The notes below the pieces were generated by a model, which saw nothing but the letters and a program-made list of their open reading frames with translations, had not been told where the DNA came from and did not search any database. From contig DGGU01000050.1 in NCBI GenBank assembly GCA_002392345.1, forward strand, positions 1 to 37,531: a DNA stretch of 37,531 nt, given 5' to 3'. The DNA comes from Lachnospiraceae bacterium UBA3866. GTDB lineage: Bacteria > Bacillota > Clostridia > Lachnospirales > Lachnospiraceae. Positions 8,958 through 16,069 of the stretch are shown here, piece after piece. A program made the translations under genes and the position numbers. Position 1 is the first letter of the stretch; every line of letters starts with the position of its first letter.

Positions 8958-9028
8958 AGCAGATGACGGGAGTCGAACCCGCCTCTTAGCCTTGGGAAGG
9001 CCACATAATACCGATATACTACATCTGC
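8958..9028 (-). tRNA. tRNA-Gly (anticodon CCC)
   Basis: A 71-nt cloverleaf reads on the minus strand. The acceptor arms GCAGATG and CATCTGC pair fully. The anticodon stem is TGGCC/GGCTA with loop TTCCCAA, giving anticodon CCC. The T arm is GCGGG-TTCGACT-CCCGT. CCA is not encoded. The 3' end lies four bases before the ATG of the 447-aa gene, so both are likely on one transcript and tRNA processing would define the mRNA 5' end. Confidence 0.95.
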
Positions 9029-9049
9029 ATGAATTAACTGTATAATAGA

Positions 9050-9078
9050 ATTATACTACACTTTGTATAAGCTTGCAA
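9050..9078 (-). promoter_or_regulatory. Promoter of tRNA-Gly and downstream operon
   Basis: On the minus strand TTGCAA (9078-9073), a 17-bp spacer and a perfect TATAAT (9055-9050) lie 21 bases upstream of the tRNA 5' end at 9028. Confidence 0.75.
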
Positions 9079-9085
9079 CTTGAAT

Positions 9086-10384
9086 TTATAGGTTGCCGGC
9101 TGCATAACCAGTTGTAGCAGCTATCTGGATGTTGAAGCCACCAGTAAGTGCATCTATATCTAAAACCTCACCGGCAAAATAAAGTCCTTTTACTTTTTTC
9201 GATTCCATAGTCTTAGGGTTTATCTCTTTTACATCTACACCACCACGGGTGACTATGGCTTCGTCAAAACCACGTTTACTTACTAGTGTCAACCTAAAGT
9301 CTTTCAGAAGATTGACTATAGATTTTCTAAGTCCTTTATCTATATCATGAACTTTTATATCAGATAGGGGCTCGTATAACTCGACCGTACGAGATGGCAA
9401 CTCGCCCATACGAGACTTAGCAAGTCTCTTTAAAAATATTTCAACCATGGACTTAGGAAGCAAGGTTTCAATTATACTCTTTAGTTTTTTATTCTTACTT
9501 ACCTCTATCTCGCGAAGAAGTCTTTCATCAAGTTTGCTTTCAGAAAGAGCTGGTTTTAAATCTATTGAAAGGATGCACTTTTGGTCAACGTAACAGCTTG
9601 CCGATAGTATCACTGGGCCACTCACTCCAAAATGAGTGAAAAGTAGCTCGCCGAAATCTTTATAAAGTATTTCCTTAGGATTATCTTTCTCATAGATTTT
9701 TATTCCAACATTCTTAAGAGTTAGACCTTGCATACTCTTACACTCATCAATTTCTCTTACATTAAATGGTACTAGTGATGGTGACTGTTCTGAAACTTGA
9801 AGATCAAAATCTCTTGCGAATCTATATCCATCCCCTGTTGAACCTGTTACTGGATAACTAAGCCCACCAGTGGCAATTATCACTTTATCAGCGATAATAT
9901 GTGTAAAGCCATTCTTATTATCTTTCGCTTTGCCGCTATGATATGATATATCAAAAGTCTCATCTTCATCTATCTTTTTAACTTTGCTAACTTTAGCATT
10001 AAAATATATCTTTACATGTGCCCACTTCAAAATCTTCTCAAGAGTTTTTATAATATCAGAAGACTTATCGCTCATAGGAAACACACGGTTGCCTCTTTCG
10101 GTTTTAAGTGGGCAACCGTTAGTTTCAATTAATTCTTTTAAATCTTTATTTGAAAATAAATCAAAAGACGAATATAGAAATTTAGAATTTCTTACGATAT
10201 TTTTAAAAAACTCTTCTCTGTCACAGTCATTTGTCAGATTGCAACGACCTTTGCCAGAAATATATAGTTTCTTTCCGAGTTTCTCGTTTTTCTCTAAAAT
10301 TATTACTTCGTTTTTTTTATTTTTAGCTGCAGCATATGCAGCAATCATCCCAGCTGCACCACCGCCTATTACAACAATCCTCAT
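9086..10384 (-). CDS. BaiN/HI0933-family FAD-dependent oxidoreductase (aminoacetone oxidase type)
   Basis: A 432-residue flavoprotein. The FAD dinucleotide-binding motif is VIGGGAAGMIAAYAAA (residues 4-19), followed by the family hallmark KKLYISGKGRCNLTN and a C-terminal FAD contact GLYFAGEVLDIDALTGGFNIQIA. Members of this family are cytosolic; BaiN acts in bile acid reduction and others oxidise aminoacetone, but most have no proven substrate, so no specific reaction is claimed. The start overlaps the stop of the upstream gene by four bases (ATGA). An oddity is that bases 9367-9413 carry two degenerate copies of the 24-bp palindromic element in frame, encoding MGELPSRTVELYEP in the middle domain. 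Confidence 0.88.
   Translation of the reverse strand: MRIVVIGGGAAGMIAAYAAAKNKKNEVIILEKNEKLGKKLYISGKGRCNLTNDCDREEFFKNIVRNSKFLYSSFDLFSNKDLKELIETNGCPLKTERGNRVFPMSDKSSDIIKTLEKILKWAHVKIYFNAKVSKVKKIDEDETFDISYHSGKAKDNKNGFTHIIADKVIIATGGLSYPVTGSTGDGYRFARDFDLQVSEQSPSLVPFNVREIDECKSMQGLTLKNVGIKIYEKDNPKEILYKDFGELLFTHFGVSGPVILSASCYVDQKCILSIDLKPALSESKLDERLLREIEVSKNKKLKSIIETLLPKSMVEIFLKRLAKSRMGELPSRTVELYEPLSDIKVHDIDKGLRKSIVNLLKDFRLTLVSKRGFDEAIVTRGGVDVKEINPKTMESKKVKGLYFAGEVLDIDALTGGFNIQIAATTGYAAGNL
9367..9413 (-). repeat. 24-bp palindromic element, two degenerate copies inside the BaiN-like gene
   Basis: 9368-9391 matches the element (consensus begins GGGCTCGCATAGCTCG and ends TACG) at 20 of 24 positions. 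A second weaker copy occupies about 9393-9412 (ACTCGCCCATACG). On the coding strand the better copy reads CGT ACG GTC GAG TTA TAC GAG CCC, or RTVELYEP, the same frame as the copies in the dipeptidase gene. Confidence 0.65.
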
Positions 10385-10881
10385 TCAGTTTGCTCAACTT
10401 CTACAGCATTTTCTGCTTCGGTAACATTCTCTGCTTCAGCAGCATTTTCTTCTCCGGTAACATTCCCTGCTTCAGCAGCATTTTCTGCTTCGGTAACATT
10501 GATTGGCACATGAAGAGTACAGGCCATAAGTATAATTTTATTATACTCTTCCTCTGGATTTAGATGCTGACCAAATAATTTTTCTTTATATTCCTTCCAG
10601 TACGAAAGCCTCTCTTCTTCTGGCACTGTTGTTGCTTTGGAAAAATCAATGTTGATTCTTATGTCTATAGGAAGTCTGTAATGGAAAACACACCTTCCGA
10701 AGCAATCGAACTCTTTTGATAGTTCTATAAGATCTTCTATACTTACCTTTTTAACTTCTTTATTGAGATCTTCAGTTATACTTGCTTCTGCTGTGACGCT
10801 AGTTGTGCCATAAAGTCTACTTATATACTTCCTTATATGGTCCTTATGCATGTTAAGTTTTACTAACTCTCTATCTTCCAT
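10381..10881 (-). CDS. Small unknown protein with acidic repeat tail
   Basis: A 166-residue protein I cannot assign. The first 128 residues look like a compact cytosolic alpha/beta domain (DRELVKLNMHKDHIRKYISR, HYRLPIDIRINIDFS, EEYNKIILMACTLHVP) without signal peptide or membrane segment. The last 38 residues are an acidic low-complexity tail built on a 12-residue repeat of the type AENVTEAENAAE. It is seven bases downstream of the lipoprotein gene and overlaps the flavoprotein start by four bases, so it belongs to that minus-strand operon. The tail is encoded by a 36-bp tandem repeat that may vary in copy number between strains. Confidence 0.65.
   Translation of the reverse strand: MEDRELVKLNMHKDHIRKYISRLYGTTSVTAEASITEDLNKEVKKVSIEDLIELSKEFDCFGRCVFHYRLPIDIRINIDFSKATTVPEEERLSYWKEYKEKLFGQHLNPEEEYNKIILMACTLHVPINVTEAENAAEAGNVTGEENAAEAENVTEAENAVEVEQTE
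10400..10500 (-). repeat. 36-bp tandem repeat encoding an acidic protein tail
   Basis: Copies occupy 10414-10449 and 10450-10485, with partial units on each side (10400-10413 and 10486-10500). The period is 36 bp, twelve codons, so gain or loss of a unit keeps the frame. Confidence 0.85.
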
Positions 10882-10887
10882 GTCAAA

Positions 10888-11955
10888 TTAATAGTTGATA
10901 TCTGTTATAACTTTTTTCCCATCATGTTTCTCGACTTTAACATCAATTTCCATAATCTTCTGCTTGTCTGAGACAAATCTAACTTTTAAATTGCCATTGC
11001 CATAATCATCAACTTGCAAAGTATCTGCCATCTCTTTAGTCGCATCATTAGTTCCTATAACATAGTCAACTCCACTATCTTTAGTTTCCTTATCTATCTT
11101 TTCTCTAACGCTTTCTATAATATATTTTTTTGTGAGGTTCTTTATTCTATTAACTCTATCTTTTAGTATGTTATCATCAAGTAACTCACCAAAATACGCA
11201 TAATAGAAATTATATAAAAAATCCGCATCACTTATATCATCAAGTAATATTACAGGCCAACCATAATCCTTTATACCTGAGAACTTTATCCCATTAGTAT
11301 TTGCATACATATTGGCATAATATAGTCTAAGTGTATCAAGAACTATGTCATCTCTATTGGTAATCTTATTATATAGTTCTCTGTTGCCACCACATATTGC
11401 AAGTAAAGATGGTTCATAACTACTGCCATCTTCAGCTATCTCTCTTGATAAGAAAGTAACATTGCCATTGTCATCAAGAGCTAGATGATAGCATCCTGGC
11501 ATAGATCCGCCATTATCCATATAGAATATGGTCCCTTCAAGCTTATAGCCAAATGTCCAGAAATCGCCATATACTTTAATGTCAGATTTATCACTATCAT
11601 CAGTTTCTACTATATAAGGTGTAGGAATCTGAATGATGCCATCAGTATCATACATCTGCTTTGCATACTCAAGCATATTTTCTGTAATAGCAGGAAGATA
11701 TTTGTCTTCACCGACATACTTAAAATCTATATCAGTGTTGACGTTGGCATTTGTCTCATTCATCTTGTTGACTGATTCTATGACACCGCTTGCTTTCTCG
11801 CTATCTTGAGCCTCTTCACCCTCAGTTGAATCATCTGCATCATTTACTACAGATTCCGTCTCTTGCGCACTTGTTAAGGCTTCAGTACTTTGATTGCTTA
11901 CACAAGATACACATAAAACTAATGGTAATAACAACATTAATAGAAACTTTTTCAT
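10888..11955 (-). CDS. Lipoprotein of unknown function
   Basis: A 355-residue secreted lipoprotein. The N-terminus MKKFLLMLLLPLVLCVSC is a type II signal peptide with the lipobox Cys at residue 18. A Ser/Thr/Glu-rich linker follows (to about residue 65), then a folded domain with a tail MEIDVKVEKHDGKKVITDINY that is typical of small extracellular beta domains. No enzymatic motif is visible. It would be anchored to the outer face of the cytoplasmic membrane. It heads the minus-strand operon that continues into the 166-aa gene and the flavoprotein. ATAACAACTCCTTAAT upstream gives an AAGGAG ribosome-binding site eight bases before the ATG. Confidence 0.75.
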   Translation of the reverse strand: MKKFLLMLLLPLVLCVSCVSNQSTEALTSAQETESVVNDADDSTEGEEAQDSEKASGVIESVNKMNETNANVNTDIDFKYVGEDKYLPAITENMLEYAKQMYDTDGIIQIPTPYIVETDDSDKSDIKVYGDFWTFGYKLEGTIFYMDNGGSMPGCYHLALDDNGNVTFLSREIAEDGSSYEPSLLAICGGNRELYNKITNRDDIVLDTLRLYYANMYANTNGIKFSGIKDYGWPVILLDDISDADFLYNFYYAYFGELLDDNILKDRVNRIKNLTKKYIIESVREKIDKETKDSGVDYVIGTNDATKEMADTLQVDDYGNGNLKVRFVSDKQKIMEIDVKVEKHDGKKVITDINY

Positions 11956-11980
11956 AACAACTCCTTAATATATTTTTTAT

Positions 11981-12088
11981 GGGAGCCTCTAAAAAGGAGC
12001 ATTTTTGAAAGCTTGCTTTCATAAAATGCGACGAATTTAAGGTTCCAGCTGGGCACACACTCGAAAAACGGAGTTTTTCGAGGTGCCC
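11981..12088 (+). repeat. 108-bp dispersed repeat, copy B
   Basis: This complete copy is identical to copy C (14469-14576) except for one base near the left end. The ends form an imperfect inverted repeat (GGGAGCCTC against GAGGTGCCC). It contains an inner GAAAGC-TT-GCTTTC hairpin and a strong CTCGAAAAA/TTTTTCGAG hairpin. It fills the gap between the degV stop codon at 12089 and the lipoprotein gene. Confidence 0.93.
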
Positions 12089-12964
12089 TTATACTTTAAT
12101 ATATCGATAAAGCGCAGCACCTATCGTATTAGGTCCTGTATGGCAAGCCACAACTTGAGGCAACATCCCGACATGAATGTTATCTAGATCAATATTGAAT
12201 CTATCATGCATTTTCTGTTTCATCTCATTTGCCAGATCGAGATTCTTCGAATATGCGACATCAAGCGCATAATCAGATTTAAACTTTGATAAGTCTCCAT
12301 CTATTGTCTTTTCAACAAAATCTAGCATCGAATCAAATGCATTTCTAAGTCCTCTCTCTTTTTTAACTGCAGAGAACTTGCCACCATCACTATATAAGAT
12401 TGGTTTTATATTTAAGATGTTACCTATAGTAGCAGTGACTGCATCAACTCTTCCGCCCTTTTTAAGATAATCAAAATTATCAACAACTATCCAGATATCA
12501 TTTTTTGATTCTTTCTCAATTATTTCTTTAATCTCTTTTGCACCCAGACCTTTGCTTAGCATCAAGTCTATATTCTCAATCAGCCTCTTCTCTGGCACAG
12601 ATATCGTTCTATGATCTACTACATAGACTTTATCTTTAAACTCATCATCAGAAGTTATTATAACACCTGTGTTATACGCACTTGAAAGGCCACTTGTAAT
12701 CGGAAGATACAAGACCTCATCGCAAGTTTTTAACATCTCTTTAAGTTTGGCAGTCACAACTTCAATAGAGGCCTGCGATGTATGAATCTTAGTTGCATCT
12801 TTTAATTTATCAAAGAATTCACTTTCAGTGATATTCAAGTCATTATATTCCATATCATCAAGCAAAAATGGCAAACCTATGATCCCGTAGTCTTTTTCAT
12901 CGCAATACTCCTTAGATAAGCCGGAACTTGTGTCTATTAAAATTTTTACCTTCTTATCAGCCAT
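12089..12964 (-). CDS. DegV family fatty-acid-binding protein (second of pair)
   Basis: A 291-residue DegV-domain protein. DegV proteins bind a fatty acid and, as FakB, present it to the kinase FakA for phosphorylation in phospholipid synthesis. Family marks seen are the N-terminal IDTSSGLSKEY, HTSQASIEV around residue 60, LPITSGLSSAYNTG around residue 88 and the C-terminal ACHTGPNTIGAALY. Its ATG directly follows the TAG of the upstream paralogue (TAGATG), so translation is coupled. No fakA is visible in the window. Ligand preference cannot be read from the sequence. Its stop abuts repeat copy B. Confidence 0.9.
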   Translation of the reverse strand: MADKKVKILIDTSSGLSKEYCDEKDYGIIGLPFLLDDMEYNDLNITESEFFDKLKDATKIHTSQASIEVVTAKLKEMLKTCDEVLYLPITSGLSSAYNTGVIITSDDEFKDKVYVVDHRTISVPEKRLIENIDLMLSKGLGAKEIKEIIEKESKNDIWIVVDNFDYLKKGGRVDAVTATIGNILNIKPILYSDGGKFSAVKKERGLRNAFDSMLDFVEKTIDGDLSKFKSDYALDVAYSKNLDLANEMKQKMHDRFNIDLDNIHVGMLPQVVACHTGPNTIGAALYRYIKV

Positions 12965-13855
12965 CTAATCATCCTCTCGCTTTTTGCCCCAGAAAAATAA
13001 AGCAACCGTTCCAGGACCTGTATGGCATCCTATAACTGTGCCTATGCTATTAATTAGAACTTTACCATCCATATGTTTAAAATTATCTTCTATAAGGCTT
13101 GCTACCTCTCTTGCATCATCTATACATGCTGATTCTGATATATAACATTTGTCGGCATAATTGTCACCATCATCAGCATACTCTTTCATCTTATTCACTA
13201 TCTCTTTTATAACATTATTTTTACCACGAATCTTATATCTAACCTTAAGTTCACCATTCTTATTCACATTCATAAGCGGGCAGATACCGAGGGCCATGCC
13301 TATAGTCCCTGATAATTTAGATATACGACCACCTTTTATAAAATGAGATAGATCACTTGAGAAAAACCAATGATGAAGTCTCAACTTATTATCTTCTATC
13401 CAATCTCTTAGTTTATCTATGTCAAAGCCTTCTCTTTTGAGATTTGATATCTTGTCCATAAGTAGGCCATAACCAGATGAAGCAGCAAGAGAATCTATTA
13501 TGTATATCTTAGAATCTTTGTACTTATCTTGAAGCATCTCTTTTGCTGCAAGAGCCGAATTCATAACTCCAGTGATGCCAGATGATAGGCATACATGCAG
13601 CACATCAAGCCCTTTCTTTAAAAAGGACTCAAAATATTCTACAAAGCTCTCAGTATTAACTTGTGATGTTTTGACATCTGCTCCTTCTGCAACTCTCTTA
13701 TAGAAAGTGGAAAAAGACATGCTTTCTCCAAGATCATCCATATAATTCACACCATCCATCGTGTAACTAAAGCATACATAATTAACGCCTATGTCTTTAA
13801 AATGTTCTTTTGATAAATCTGCAGTTGATTCGCAGCTAAGTATATAATCCTTCAT
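12965..13855 (-). CDS. DegV family fatty-acid-binding protein (first of pair)
   Basis: A 296-residue DegV-domain protein paralogous to the next gene. Visible family segments are CESTADLSKEHF at residues 9-20, KTSQVNTESFVEYF around residue 62, HVCLSSGITGVMNSA around residue 92 and the C-terminal IGCHTGPGTVALFFWG. The likely role is lipid ligand carriage for a fatty acid kinase. Tandem degV genes are common in Clostridia and usually differ in chain preference, which is inference here. No Shine-Dalgarno sequence precedes the ATG: the -10 box TATAAT ends nine bases upstream, which predicts a leader of only two or three bases. The promoter region overlaps that of the divergent nitroreductase. Confidence 0.9.
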   Translation of the reverse strand: MKDYILSCESTADLSKEHFKDIGVNYVCFSYTMDGVNYMDDLGESMSFSTFYKRVAEGADVKTSQVNTESFVEYFESFLKKGLDVLHVCLSSGITGVMNSALAAKEMLQDKYKDSKIYIIDSLAASSGYGLLMDKISNLKREGFDIDKLRDWIEDNKLRLHHWFFSSDLSHFIKGGRISKLSGTIGMALGICPLMNVNKNGELKVRYKIRGKNNVIKEIVNKMKEYADDGDNYADKCYISESACIDDAREVASLIEDNFKHMDGKVLINSIGTVIGCHTGPGTVALFFWGKKREDD

Positions 13856-13864
13856 AATGTTTAT

Positions 13865-13894
13865 ATTATATCATATATTGCAAATATTTGACAA
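13865..13894 (-). promoter_or_regulatory. Promoter of the degV pair, very short leader
   Basis: On the minus strand TTGTCA (13894-13889), an 18-bp spacer and TATAAT (13870-13865) with an upstream TGA extension lie nine bases before ATG 13855. The -35 box overlaps the -35 of the divergent nitroreductase promoter. Confidence 0.65.
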
Positions 13895-13916
13895 TTTTTT
13901 ACTGCTATATTATAAT
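13888..13916 (+). promoter_or_regulatory. Consensus promoter of the nitroreductase
   Basis: TTGACA (13888-13893), a 17-bp spacer and TATAAT (13911-13916) are all perfect matches to the vegetative sigma factor consensus. AGGAGG follows at 13926-13931, nine bases before ATG 13941. The ATG at 13937 is not used because its frame closes after three codons. Confidence 0.85.
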
Positions 13917-13940
13917 GGATTTATTAGGAGGAAATAATGT

Positions 13941-14468
13941 ATGAATGAGACAATTAACACATTAATAAAGAGAAGAAGTGTAAGATCTTATCTTGATAAG
14001 CCAGTTGAAAAAGAGAAACTTGATGAGATAATCAAGGCTGGTACCTATGCAGCTACTGCATCTGGGAAGCAAAGCCCTACTATGATTCTCATAACAAAGA
14101 AAGAAGAAATAGATGCTCTAGAGAAGATTAATGCAGAAATCATGGGCAACCCATCAGCTCATCCATTCTATGGCGCGAACGCTGTTATAATGGTTCTTGG
14201 CGACCCAAAAAATATGAATACAGTATATGATGGTTCTCTAGTTATAGGCAATCTCATGAACGCAGCAGCAAGTCTTGGACTTGGTTCATGCTGGATACAT
14301 AGAGCCAAAGAGACTATTGAGCGAGAAGATGGTAAGGCTCTACTTAAGAAATGGGGCGTTAATGGCAACTACATTGGTATAGGCCATGTTATAGTAGGTT
14401 ACACTAACGACCCAGTTCTTGCTGACGGTCCTGCAAGAAAAGATAACTATGTGTACTATGTAAAATAA
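13941..14468 (+). CDS. Nitroreductase family protein
   Basis: A 175-residue FMN-dependent nitroreductase-fold protein. The N-terminal KRRSVRSYLDKPVEKEKL is the conserved FMN-phosphate-binding Arg cluster, and AATASGKQSPTMILIT, NAAASLGLGSCWIHRA and IGHVIVGY are the other family blocks. Such enzymes are cytosolic homodimers that reduce nitro compounds, quinones or flavins with NAD(P)H; the natural substrate is unknown. It has the best promoter and ribosome-binding site in this part of the window, and stands alone on the plus strand. Its stop codon abuts the left end of repeat copy C, so the mature transcript would carry the repeat hairpins in its 3' end. Confidence 0.9.
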   Translation: MNETINTLIKRRSVRSYLDKPVEKEKLDEIIKAGTYAATASGKQSPTMILITKKEEIDALEKINAEIMGNPSAHPFYGANAVIMVLGDPKNMNTVYDGSLVIGNLMNAAASLGLGSCWIHRAKETIEREDGKALLKKWGVNGNYIGIGHVIVGYTNDPVLADGPARKDNYVYYVK

Positions 14469-14576
14469 GGGAACCTCTAAAAAGGAGCATTTTTGAAAGC
14501 TTGCTTTCATAAAATGCGACGAATTTAAGGTTCCAGCTGGGCACACACTCGAAAAACGGAGTTTTTCGAGGTGCCC
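14469..14576 (+). repeat. 108-bp dispersed repeat, copy C
   Basis: This complete copy starts at the base after the nitroreductase stop codon. Terminal imperfect inverted repeats GGGAACCTC and GAGGTGCCC bound it. Internally GGAACCT pairs with AGGTTCC, and GGGCAC with GTGCCC, so it can fold as two adjacent stem-loops. Confidence 0.93.
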
Positions 14577-14600
14577 ATAAATATACTTTCATAACATTAA

Positions 14601-14625
14601 AAAAGACGATACTCCATCGTCTTTT
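14601..14625. terminator. Bidirectional terminator
   Basis: AAAAGACGAT and ATCGTCTTTT form a 10-bp stem around ACTCC, with A-rich and T-rich flanks on both sides. It separates the plus-strand nitroreductase from the minus-strand prdE. Confidence 0.85.
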
Positions 14626-14707
14626 TATTTCCCTTATATTCTTTTCCCTAATTGTTTTTAATCTTACATAGAAATCTTAATCCCTTAGAAACTTCTATAA
14701 TGCTTTA

Positions 14708-15181
14708 CTATAGATGACCATATTTTCTACTCATCTTTAGTTTTAGAAGGGCTACGCACTTTCGCGCCTCAGCCAGAGTCATACAGTTCTCAGCAACTAT
14801 ATTGGTCTCCGTCCCCTCTTTACTATGATTTGTATCAACCATAGTATCCATATATTCATTTTGATCGACTATACCTTGAGTGCCTATAAGAACCATACCA
14901 ACCTGTGGTATATCTCTTCTTCCTATAGCTTCCATAGCAGCAGCTAAATCTACATTACTATTGCCCCATGAATCTTCTGATACTATAGCGCCATCACATC
15001 GCATAGCTTCAAGCCATGCTCCGATTCTCTCTCCAGTGAATTTCTTATCTACATTTCTATCAGGTATCCCGCCTATGACGACGCCCAGAAAATCTATATC
15101 AGGATCTTCTGCAATTAAATTTATAAGTGGATCTCTAAAATGATGCAATGTTGTCTCTTTTGTACTAGGACCTACTCCCAT
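14708..15181 (-). CDS. prdE: Proline reductase cluster protein PrdE
   Basis: A 157-residue homologue of the C-terminal, pyruvoyl-bearing part of PrdA. It aligns with PrdA from residue 412 onward: GVGPSTKETTLHHFRDP against CIGPASKEQSRHYWREP, then GDGAIVSEDSWGNSNVD-like against EGAIVTTEGFGNNHVD. The Cys that PrdA converts to the pyruvoyl group is replaced by Gly at residue 2, so PrdE should not form that cofactor. The frame is open to 15205, but the ATG at 15181 is chosen because AGGAGG lies four bases upstream, overlapping the prdD stop. It is the last gene of the prdF-prdD-prdE group. The biochemical role of PrdE in proline reduction is not established. Confidence 0.85.
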   Translation of the reverse strand: MGVGPSTKETTLHHFRDPLINLIAEDPDIDFLGVVIGGIPDRNVDKKFTGERIGAWLEAMRCDGAIVSEDSWGNSNVDLAAAMEAIGRRDIPQVGMVLIGTQGIVDQNEYMDTMVDTNHSKEGTETNIVAENCMTLAEARKCVALLKLKMSRKYGHL

Positions 15182-15189
15182 AACGCCTC

Positions 15190-15966
15190 CTAACCGTATA
15201 GACAACGGAGTGCTCCGTCTCTATATTCATTTGGTGATAAAATAATTGGTGAACCTACAGAATCTATTATTGATCTGCTATCTGTAAATCCTGATGGATC
15301 TTTTGCAAAATAATGTGTATCATACATTGCACCTTGTCCAGATACAAGTTTCACTACGCACACTTTTTTCTTTCCTGGGTGTATCAGATCTCTATACACA
15401 TGCTTTTCATTCTCGCTGCCTTCTCTAAACTTCTTAAGATTTGCTCTTAAAGGCTCACACATGATCTCGCATGCTGCGTGACAGGCATCAGGGCCTATAC
15501 GCTTTGTTGCATAGCCTTCTTTAATCAGCACATCAACTAAGATAATGTAGTCTTCATCTGATGGTGTTCCTGGTTGATTGAAAGTGACCTTCTCATCCAT
15601 CCAACCATCACTATTACCAAATGCACATATCTGGCGGCCATTAGTATCTACACCTGTGAGCATAACATATGCACCTGTTATAGTATGTGTGATGCCTTCA
15701 CCAAGATTTCCAAGTGCCTTAACTGATATAGGAAATACATCCATGACAGAGTTTATCTTTACATGGTGTTCACCTGGCTTTAAAATCTTCACAGTTAAGT
15801 CCTCAAAAAGATCAGAGCTTTTCTTCAGATCTTCTGCAATGTCTTTTTTGATAGTCATCTTATAATAGTCGCCATCTTTAACAAAACTAGTTGCTGCGCC
15901 AAATACTACTTCATGACAGTGGAAAGATCTTATGGTTAGTTGTCTTTTAACTATCTCTTCATTCAT
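15190..15966 (-). CDS. prdD: Proline reductase cluster protein PrdD
   Basis: A 258-residue homologue of the PrdA part that becomes the large subunit after cleavage. Shared segments include GEGITHTITGAYVMLTGVD (PrdA: GSGVTRVLDNVVMLLTGTT), HPGKKKVCVVKLVSGQGAMYD (PrdA: RPGKKKVALVKEIMGQGAMHD) and the last residues SPNEYRDGALRCLYG (PrdA: SPLEVLDGCIHALTC). It ends almost exactly where PrdA is cleaved. It has no Ala/Gly linkers and no N-terminal domain. An AAAGGT ribosome-binding site precedes the ATG. A hairpin at 16022-16041 sits in the 103-bp gap after prdF. PrdD genes occur with PrdE in many prd clusters; the function is unproven. Confidence 0.85.
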   Translation of the reverse strand: MNEEIVKRQLTIRSFHCHEVVFGAATSFVKDGDYYKMTIKKDIAEDLKKSSDLFEDLTVKILKPGEHHVKINSVMDVFPISVKALGNLGEGITHTITGAYVMLTGVDTNGRQICAFGNSDGWMDEKVTFNQPGTPSDEDYIILVDVLIKEGYATKRIGPDACHAACEIMCEPLRANLKKFREGSENEKHVYRDLIHPGKKKVCVVKLVSGQGAMYDTHYFAKDPSGFTDSRSIIDSVGSPIILSPNEYRDGALRCLYG

Positions 15967-16021
15967 AATTTTACCTTTCGGGTGTCACCCTTAGTTCTAT
16001 GCCATTTTGATTATATATAAT

Positions 16022-16041
16022 AGGGCGGATAAAATCCGCCC
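16022..16041 (-). other. Intercistronic hairpin between prdF and prdD
   Basis: AGGGCGGAT and ATCCGCCCT form a perfect 9-bp stem with a two-base loop. There is no clear U-run on either side, so it is more likely an mRNA-stabilising or attenuating hairpin than a full terminator. The same GGGCGGAT arm is found in the hairpin at 24753-24772. Confidence 0.6.
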
Positions 16042-16069
16042 TATATAAATCTATATTGCTATATTAAAC

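Noticed and set aside
8954..9004. Longer start for the 447-aa protein (MAFPRLRGGFDSRH...)
   Set aside because: This stretch is the tRNA-Gly gene read on the same strand.
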